Of a stretch of 64,000 nucleotides of DNA, positions 56,001 through 64,000 are shown in pieces; positions within the stretch are counted from its first letter, which is position 1, and the number at the start of each line of letters is the position of its first letter. Origin of the DNA: Hippophae tibetana (Eukaryota; Streptophyta; Magnoliopsida; Rosales; Elaeagnaceae); NCBI GenBank assembly GCA_037013495.1, contig CM072810.1, forward strand, positions 51,818,843 through 51,882,842, written 5' to 3'. The notes beneath the pieces are model-generated. The model did no database searches, had not been told where the DNA came from, and was given only the letters and a program-made list of their open reading frames with translations. A program made the position numbers and the translations under genes.

Positions 56001-58677
56001 CGAATCCTTCCTTCCTAAAGCTTAAGCTTTCAATACGGGACGCTTGAACGGTCACCCTTAACTTGTTCAAAGCTCACACCAAGTCACGAGGATGTTACCC
56101 CACATGCACGACACAAGTCAGTCTAAATGACACTTGGAAACAACGTAGAAAGGTTACCCACAACAACGAACCCAGGGATGGTCCTTACCTCGGTTGCATC
56201 ATTCCGTCTCTTGTAAGCGAACTTCACCTCGAACTTGTGCTTTTATGGGATACAAATTTGGAGATCATGTTTTGATAACAAATATAGGAAAAATAGCTAA
56301 TCCTTCCTTCCTAAAGCATAATCTTTTAATACGGGACGCTTGAACGGTCACCCTTAATCCTCGTTCAAAGCTAACACCAAGTCACGAGAATGTTACACCC
56401 CGTGCACGACACAAGTCATTCTAAATGACACTCGGAAACAACATAGAAAGGTTACCCACAACAACGATCCCAGGGATGGTACTTACCTTGGTAGCATCAT
56501 TCCGTCTCTTGTAACCGAACTCCACCTGGAACTTTTGCTTTTATGGGATACAAATCGAAGATCATGTTTTGATACAAAAGATAGGAAAAATAGCGAATCC
56601 TTCCTTCCTAAAGCTTAAGCTTTCAATACGGGACGCTTGAACGGTCACCCTTAACTTTTTCAAAGCTCACACCAATTCACGAGGATGTTACCCCCCATGC
56701 AGACACAAGTCATTATAAATGACATTTGGAAACAACATAGAAAGGTTACTCACAACAACGAACCCAGGGCGGGTCCTTACCTCGGTTGCATCATTCCGTC
56801 TCTTGTAAGCGAACTTCACCTCTAACTTGTGCTTTTATGGGATACAAATCGGAGATCATATTTTGCTACCAAACATAGGAAAAATAGCTAATTCTTCCTT
56901 CCTAAAGCTTAATCTTTCAATACGGGACGCTTGAACGGTCACCTTTAATCCTCTTTCAAAGCTCACACCAAGTCACGAGGATGTTACACCCCGTGCACGA
57001 CACAAGTCATTCTAAATGACACTTGGAAACAACATAGACAGGTTACCCATAACAACGAGCGCAGGGATGGTACTTATCTCGGTTGCATCATTCCGTCTCT
57101 TGTAACCGAACTTCACCTCGAACTTGTGCTTTTATGGGATACAAATCGGAGATCATGTTTTGATACCAAAGATAGGAAAAATAGCGAATCCTTCCTTCCT
57201 AAAGCTTAAGGTTTCAATACGGGATGCTTGAACGGTCACCCTTAACTTGTTCAAAGCTCACACCAAGTCACGAGGATGTTACCCCCCATGCACGACACAA
57301 GTCAGTCTAAATGACACTTGGAAACAACATAGAAAGGTTACCCACAACAACGAACCCAGGGATGGTCCTTACCTCGGTTGCATCATTCCGTCTCTTGTAA
57401 GCGAACTTCACCTCTAACTTGTGCTTTTATGGGATACAAATCGGAGATAATATTTTGATACCAAACATAGGAAAATAGTTAATCCTTCCTTCCTAAAGCA
57501 TAAGCTTTCCATGCGGGACGCTTGAACTGTCACCCTTAATCCTCGTTCACAGATCACAACAAGTCACGAGGCTGTTACCCCCCGTGCACGACACAAGTCA
57601 TTCTAAATGACACTTGGAAACAACATAGAAAGGTTACCCTCAACAACAAACCCAGGGATGGTACTTACCTCGGTTGCATCATTCCGTCTCTTGTAAGCGA
57701 ACTTCACCTCGAACTTGTGCTTTTATGGGATACAAATCGGAGATCATGTTTTGATAACAAATATAGGAAAAATAGCTAATCCTTCCTTCCTAAAGCTTAA
57801 TCTTTCAATACGGGACGCTTGAACGGTCACCTTTAATACTCGTTCAAAGCTCACACCAAGTCACGAGGATGTTACACCCCGTGCACGACACAAGTCATTC
57901 TAAATGACACTTGGAAAGAACATAGAAAGGTTACCCATAACAACGAGCCCAGGGATGGTACTTACCTCGGTTGCATCATTCCGTCTCTTGTAACCGAACT
58001 CCACCTGGAACTTGGGCTTTTATGGGATACAAATCGGAGATCATGTTTTGATACCAAAGATAGGATAAATAGCGAATCCTTCCTTCCTAAAGCTTAAGCT
58101 TTCAATACGGGACGCTTGAACGGACATCCTTAACTTGTTCAAAGCTCACACCAAGTCACGAGGATGTTACCCCCCATGCACGACAAAAGTCATTCTAAAT
58201 GACACTTGGAAACAACATATAAAGGTTACCCACAACAACAAACCCAGGGATGGTCCTTACCTCGGTTGCATCATTCCGTCTCTTGTAACCGAACTTCATC
58301 TCGAACTTGTGCTTTTATCGAATACAAGTCGGAGATCATGTTTTGATACCAAAGATAGGAAAAATAGCGAATCCTTCCTCCCTTAAGCTTATGCTTTCAA
58401 TACAGGATGCTTGAATGGTAACCCTTAACTTGTTCAAAGCTCACACCAAGTCACGAGGATGTTACCCCCCATGCACGACACAAGTCATTCTAAATGACAC
58501 TTGGAAACAACATAGAAAGGTTACCCACAACAACGAGCCCAGGGATGGTACTTACCTCGGTTGCATCATTCCGTCTCTTGTAAGCTAACTTCACCTCGAA
58601 CTTGTGCTTTTATGGGATACAAATCGGAGATCATTTTTTGATACCAAACATAGGAAATTAGTTAATCCTTCCTTCCT
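53057..58677 (+). repeat. Shuffled zone with strict P/non-P alternation and a dimer expansion
   Basis: Landmarks: R53057, Q53354, P53651, Q53945, P54242, Q54536, P54833, R55129, P55426, Q55720, P56017, R56313, P56610, Q56904, P57201, S57495, Q57792, P58089, U58384. From Q53354 to P57201, P and non-P monomers alternate without exception. Three Q-P dimers stand in tandem at 53354, 53945 and 54536 (591 bp each). P55426-Q55720-P56017-R56313 corresponds to the second half of form B near 35587 (CCCCCAATGCAGAC, CATTATAAATG). The P at 57201 has AAAGCTTAAGGTTTC, a private palindrome change. Confidence 0.85.
53354..55128 (+). repeat. Three tandem Q-P dimers, 591 bp
   Basis: Q53354-P53651, Q53945-P54242 and Q54536-P54833. 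The first two dimers share ACACTCGGAAAC with TTACCCATAACAACGAGCCC after Q, which in the larger repeats follows R and not Q. The Q monomers here are therefore Q/R hybrids that were then duplicated. The third dimer has the ordinary Q-type ACACTTGG and GAGCGCAGGG instead. Confidence 0.88.
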
Positions 58678-60160
58678 AAAGCATAAGCTTTCCATGCGGG
58701 ACGCTTGAACTGTCACCCTTAATCCTCGTTCAAAGATCACAACAAGTCACGAGGCTGTTACCCCCCGTGCATGACACAAGTCATTCTAAATGACACTTGG
58801 AAACAACATAGAAAGGTTACCCACAAGAACAAACCGAGTTATGGTACTTACCTCGGTTGCATCATTCCGTCTCTTGTAAGCGAACTTCACCTCGAACTTG
58901 TGCTTTTATTGGATAAAAAATTGGAGATCATGTTTTGATAACAAATATAGGAAAAATAGCTAATCCTTCCTTCCTAAAGCATAATCTTTCAATACGGGAC
59001 GCTTGAACGGTCACCCTTAATCCTCGTTCAAAGCTAACACCAAGTCACGAGAATGTTACACCCCGTGCACGACACAAGTCATTCTAAATGACACTCGGAA
59101 ACAACATAGAAAGGTTACCTACAACAACGAGCCCAGGGATGGTACTTACCTTGGTTGCATCATTCCGTCTCTTGTAACCGAACTCCACCTGGAACTTGTG
59201 TTTTTATGGGATACAAATCGGAGATCATGTTTTGATACAAAAGATAGGAAAAATAGCGAATCCTTCCTTCCTAAAGCTTAAGCTTTCAATACGGGACGCT
59301 TGAACGGTCACCCTTAACTTTTTCAAAGCTCACACCAAGTCACGAGGATGTTACCCCCCAATGCAGACACAAGTCATTCTAAATGACATTTGGAAACAAC
59401 ATAGAAAGGTTACTCACAACAACGAACCCAGGGCGGGTCCTTACCTCGGTTGCATCATTCCGTCTCTTGTAAGCGAACTTCACCTCTAACTTCTGCTTTT
59501 ATGGGATACAAATCGGAGATCATATTTTGCTACCAAACATAGGAAAAATAGCTAATCCTTCCTTCCTAAAGCTTAATCTTTCAATACGGGACGCTTGAAC
59601 GGTCACCTTTAATCCTCGTTCAAAGCTCACACCAAGTCACGAGGATGTTACACCCCGTGCACGACACAAGTCATTCTAAATGACACTTGGAAACAACATA
59701 GAAAGGTTACCCACAACAACGAGCGCAGGGATGGTACTTATCTCGGTTGCATCATTCCGTCTCTTGTAACCGAACTTCACCTCGAACTTGTGCTTTTATG
59801 GGATACAAATCGGAGATCATGTTTTGATACCAAAGATAGGAAAAATAGCGAATCCTTCCTTCCAAAAGCTTAAGCTTTCAATACGGGACGCTTGAACGGT
59901 CACCCTTAACTTGTTCAAAGCTCACACCAAGTCACGAGGATGTTACCCCCCATGCACGACACAAGTCAGTCTAAATGACACTTGGAAACAGCATAGAAAG
60001 TTTACCCACAACAACGAACCCAGGGATGGTCCTTACCTCGGTTGCATCATTCCGTCTCTTGTAAGCGAACTTCACCTCGAACTTGTGCTTTTATGGGATA
60101 CAAATTCGGAGATCATGTTTTGATAACAATTATAGGAAAAATAGCTAATCCTTCCTTCCT
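58678..60160 (+). repeat. S-R-P-Q-P block, five monomers
   Basis: Landmarks S58678, R58976, P59273, Q59568, P59865. It is the common core S-R-P-Q-P found in both 11-monomer forms and in the 7-monomer unit. It carries several single-base private changes (GATCATTTTTTGATACC near 58633, TATTGGATAAAAAATTGG near 58910, CAACTTCTGC near 59490, CCAAAAGC at 59865), more than its relatives in the centre. It is the last block clearly belonging to the higher-order repeats. Confidence 0.8.
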
Positions 60161-63100
60161 AAAGCTTAAGCTTTCAATACGGGATGCTTAAACTATCACC
60201 TTTAATCAACGTTCAAAGCTCACAACAAGTCACGAGGGTGGTACCCCCCATGCACGACACAAGTTATTCTAAATGACAATTGGAAACAACAAGGAAAGGT
60301 TACCCACAACAACGAGCGCAGGGATGGTACTTACCTCGGTTGCATCATTCCGTCTCTTGTAACCGAACTTCACCTCGAACTTATAATTTTATGGGATACA
60401 AATCGGAGATCATGTTTTGATACCAAAGATAGGAAAAATAGCGAATCCTTCCTTCCTAAAGCTTATGCTTTCAATACGGGACGCTTGAACGGTCACCCTT
60501 AACTTGTTCAAAGCTCACATCAAGTCACGAGGATATTACCCCCCATGCACGACACAAGTCAGTCTAAATGACACTTTTAAACAACATAGAAAGGATACCC
60601 ACAACAATGAACCCAGGGATGCTCCTTACCACGGTTGCATCATTCCGTCTCTTGTAAGCGAACTTCACCTCTAACTTGTGCTTTTATGGGATACAAATCG
60701 GAGATCATGTTTTGATACCAAACATAGGAAAATAACTAATCCTTCATTCCTAAAGCTTAAACTTTCAATACGGGACGCTTGAACTGTCACCCTTAATCCT
60801 CGTTCAAAGCTCACAACAAGTCACGAGGATGTTACCCCCCCGTGCACGACACAAGTCATTCTAAATGACACATGGAAACAACATAGAAAGGTTACCCACA
60901 ACAACAAACGCAGGGATGGTACTTACCTCGGTTGCATCATTCCGTCTCTTGTAAGCGAACTTCACCCCGAACTTGTGCTTTTGTGGGATAAAAATCGGAG
61001 ATCATGTTTTGATACCAAAGATAGGAAAAATAGCGAATCCTTCCTTCGTAAAGCTTAATCTTTCAATACGGGACGCTTGAACGGTCACCCTTAACTTGTT
61101 CAAAGCTCACACCAAGTCACGAGGATATTACACCCCATGCACGACACAACTCATTCTAAATGACACTTGGAAACAACATAGAAAGGTTACCCACAACAAC
61201 AAACCCAGGGATGGTTCTTACCTCGGTTGCATCATTCCGTCTCTTGTAAGCGAACTTCACCTCTAACTTGTGATTTTATGGGATACAAATCGGAGATCAT
61301 ATTTTGATACCAAACATAGGAAAATAGTTAATCCTTCCTTCCTAAAGCTTAAGCTTTCCATGCGGGACGCTTGAATTATCACCCTTAATCCTCGTTCAAA
61401 GATCACAACAAGTCACGAGGCTGTTACGCCCCGTGCACGACACAAGTCATTCTAAATGACACTTGGAAACAACATAGAAAGGTTACCCACAACAGCGAGC
61501 CCAGGGATGGTACTTACCTCGGTTGCATCATTCCGTCTCTTGTAAGCGAACTTCACCTCGAACTTGTGCTTTTATGGGATAAAAATTTGGAGATCATGTT
61601 TTGATAACAAATATAGGAAAAATAGCTAATCCTTCCTTCCTAAAGCATAATCTTTCAATACGGGACGCTTGAACGGTCACCCTTAATCCTCGTTCAAAGC
61701 TCACACCAAGTCACGAGAATGTTACACCCCGTGCACGACACAAGTCATTCTAAATGACACTCGGAAACAACATAGAAAGGTTACCCACAACAACGAGCCC
61801 AGGGATGGTACTTACCTTGGTTGCATCATTCCGTCTCTTGTAAACGAACTCCACCTGGAACTTGTGCTTTTATGGGAAACAAATCGGAGATCATGTTTTG
61901 ATACCAAAGATAGGAAAAATAGCGAATCCTTCCTTCCTAAAGCTTAAGCTTTCAATACGGGATGCTTGAACGGTCACCCTTAACTTGTTCAAAGCTCACA
62001 CCAAGTCACGAAGATGTTACCCCCCATGCAGACACAAGTCATTCTAAATGACATTTGGAAACAACATAAAAAGGTTACCCACAACAACGAACCCAGGCAT
62101 GGTGCTTACCTCGGTTGCATCATTCCGTCTCTTGTAACCGAACTTCACCCCGAACTAGTGCTTTTATGGGATACAAATCGGAGATCATGTTTTGATAGCA
62201 AAGATAGGAAAAATAGCGAATCCTTCCTTCCTAAACCTTAAGCTTTCAATACGGGACGCTTGAACGGACACCCTTAACATGTTCAAAGCTCACAGCACGT
62301 CACGAGGATGTTACCCCCCATGCACGACACAAGTCATTCTAAATGACACTTGGAAACAACATAGAAAGGTTACCCACAACAACGAACCCAGGGATGGCTC
62401 TTACCTCGGTTGTATCATTCCGTCTCTTGTAAGCGAATTTCACCTCTAACATGTGCTTTTATGGGATACAAATCGGAGATCATATTTTGATACCAAACAT
62501 AGGAAAATAGTTAATCCTTCCTTCCTAAAGCTTAAGCTTTCCATACGGGACGCTTGAACTGTCATCCTTAATCCTCGTTCAAAGATCACAACAAGTGACG
62601 AGGCTTTTATCCCCCGTGCACGACACAAGTCATTCTAAATGACACTTGGAAACAACATAGAAAGGTTACCTATAACAACAAACCCAGGGTTGGTACTTAC
62701 CTCGGTTGCATCATTCCGTATCTTGTAAGCGAACTTCGCCTCGAACTTGTGCTTTTATGGGATACAAATTCGGAGATCATGTTTTGATACCAAACATAGG
62801 AAAATATCTAATCCTTCATTCCTAAAGCTTAAGCTTTCAATACGGGACTCTTGAACTGTCACCCTTAATCCTCGTTCAAAGCTCACAACAAGTCACGAGG
62901 ATGTTACCCCCCCGTGCACGACACAAGTCATTCTAAATGACACTCGGAAACAACAAGGAAAGGTTACCCACAACAACGAACCCAGGGATGGTACTTACCT
63001 CGGTTGCATCATTCCGTCTCTGGTAAACGAACTTCACATCGAACTTGTGCTTTTATGGGACACAAACCTGATATCATGTTTTGATACCAAACATAGGAAA

Positions 63101-64000
63101 ATAGCTAATCCTTCCTTCCTAAAGCGTAAGCTCTCAATACGGGACGCTTGAACTGCCACCCTTAATCCCCGTTCAAAGCTCACAACAAGTCACGAGGATG
63201 TTTCCCCCGGTGCACGACACAAATCATTCTAAATGACACTTGGAAACAACAAAGAAAGGTTACCCACACCAACGAACCCAGGGATGGTACCTACCTCGGT
63301 TTCCTCATTCCATCTCCTGTAAGCGAACTTCACCTCTAAGTTGTGCTTTTATGGGATACAAATCGGATATCATGTTTTGATACCAAACATAGGAAAATAG
63401 CTAATCCTTCCTTCCTAAACCTTAAGCTTTCAATACGGGACGCTTGAACTGTCACCCTTAATCCTCATTCAAAGCTCACAACAAGTCACGAGGATGTTAC
63501 CCCCTCGTGCACGACACAAGTCATTCTAAATGACACTCGGAAACAACAAGGAAAGGTTACCCACAACAACGAACCCAGGGATGGTACTTACCTCGGTTGC
63601 ATCATTCCGTCTCTTGTAAGCAAACTTCACCTCTAAGTTGTGCTTTTATGGGATACAAATCGGAGATCATGTTTTGATACCAAACATAGGAAAATAACTA
63701 ATCCTTCATTCCTAAAGCTTAAACTTTCAATACGGGACGCTTGAACTGTCACCCTTAATCCTCGTTCAAAGCTCACAACAAGTCACGAGGATGTTACTCC
63801 CCCGTGCACGACACAAGTCATTCTAAATGACACATGGAAACAACATAGAAAGGTTACCCACAACAACAAACGCAGGGATGGTACTTACCTCGGTTGCATC
63901 ATTCCGTCTCTTGTAAGCGAACTTCACCCCGAACTTGTGCTTTTGTGGGATAAAAATCGGAGATCATGTTTTGATACCAAAGATAGGAAAAATAGCGAAT
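60161..64000 (+). repeat. Right divergent zone with a 10-monomer duplication
   Basis: Landmarks: P60161, U60458, variant 60752 (AAAGCTTAAACTTTC), Q61050, T61344, R61642, P61939, V62233, T62527, P62824, variant 63121 (AAAGCGTAAGCTCTC), V63417, variant 63714 (AAAGCTTAAACTTTC). The segment from about 60720 to 61050 is repeated from about 63683 to the window end, a shift of 2962 bp or ten monomers. It shares AAAATAACTAATCCTTCATT, CACATGGAAAC, AACAAACGCAGGG, CTTCACCCCG and TTTTGTGGGATAAAAATC. The whole unit cannot be checked because the window ends at 64000. Monomers are more varied than in the centre. Confidence 0.85.

Larger units (their letters stand above)
1..64000 (+). repeat. Tandem satellite array, ~296-bp monomer, 216 landmark sites
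   Basis: The window is entirely made of head-to-tail copies of one monomer. The landmark block after CTTCCTTCCT occurs 216 times between 91 and 63714, a mean spacing of 295.9 bp with intervals of about 293-299 bp. Length differences come from small indels: CTTAACTTGTTC versus CTTAATCCTCGTTC, CATGCAGACAC versus CATGCACGACAC, GAAAATAG versus GAAAAATAG, and a C6/C7 run. All copies have the same orientation, and both ends of the window lie inside monomers, so the array continues on both sides. No genes, RNA genes, transposons or unique DNA were seen. Arrays of this kind are typical of eukaryotic centromeres and heterochromatin. I do not recognise this family by name. Long, regular arrays of ~300-bp units fit a plant but do not prove it. 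Strand is given in the orientation of the window. Confidence 0.98.

Noticed and set aside
62446..62628. 60-codon frame on the minus strand
   Set aside because: It lies across one divergent monomer, arises from a few private substitutions, and has no counterpart in other monomers.
1..64000. CRISPR-like array of direct repeats
   Set aside because: The repeat unit is ~296 bp with no short repeat/unique spacer pattern; all sequence between landmarks is itself repeated.
1..64000. Telomeric repeats or retrotransposon ends within the array
   Set aside because: GGTTACCC occurs once per monomer but never as tandem short repeats. No long terminal repeat, primer site or target duplication was seen.

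Overview
The whole 64-kb window is one uninterrupted, head-to-tail tandem satellite DNA array. The monomer averages about 296 bp. I located one fixed landmark, the AAAGC... block that follows CTTCCTTCCT, in 216 successive monomers from position 91 to 63714. Dividing by 215 intervals gives 295.9 bp; the intervals I measured run from about 293 to 299 bp. A representative monomer counted by hand is about 44% GC. Every monomer is in the same orientation. I saw no unique sequence, transposable element, telomeric repeat, RNA gene or protein gene between monomers. An array like this is eukaryotic centromeric, pericentromeric or other heterochromatic DNA. A plant is my first guess, but I do not recognise the family by name, and an animal source cannot be excluded from sequence alone.

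Monomers were sorted by the sequence at the landmark. P = AAAGCTTAAGCTTTC, a perfect 14-bp palindrome. T = the same palindrome followed by CCAT or CCAG-like sequence. Q = AAAGCTTAATCTTTC. R = AAAGCATAATCTTTC. S = AAAGCATAAGCTTTCC. U = AAAGCTTATGCTTTC. V = AAACCTTAAGCTTTC. W = ATAGCTTAAGCTTTC. X = AAACCTTATGCTTTC. Y = AAAGCTTAAGTTTTCC. These letters are mine and describe one site; P in particular is not a single sequence. A second marker about 25 bp upstream splits the array into GATAGG...GC(G/A)AATCC monomers (P, U, V, W, X) and CATAGG or ATATAGG...(GC/GT)TAATCC monomers (Q, R, S, T, Y). The two families largely alternate.

Layout. 1-6.3 kb: more divergent monomers, with 9-monomer (2667 bp) and 2-monomer duplications. 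6.3-20.2 kb: an 11-monomer higher-order repeat (HOR), T-Q-P-Q-V-U-S-R-P-Q-P, and rearranged pieces of it. 20.2-24.9 kb: three tandem copies of a 5-monomer unit (Q-W-Q-V-U, 1476 bp). 23.5-29.4 kb: an 11-monomer repeat of 3252 bp. 29.4-33.8 kb: mixed. 33.8-40.3 kb: two copies of another 11-monomer unit (S-R-P-Q-P-R-P-Q-P-R-P, 3256-3257 bp). 41.5-49.8 kb: four consecutive 7-monomer units (S-R-P-Q-P-R-P) of exactly 2073 bp. 49.8-60.2 kb: shortened and shuffled derivatives, including a dimer expansion. 60.2-64 kb: divergent monomers again, some matching those at the left end.

There are no genes to work together here. The history that can be read is repeated local amplification and unequal exchange, always in whole-monomer steps. 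The many short open frames (up to 97 codons, mostly opening at TTG) are the same piece of monomer read again and again, and are not annotated as genes.
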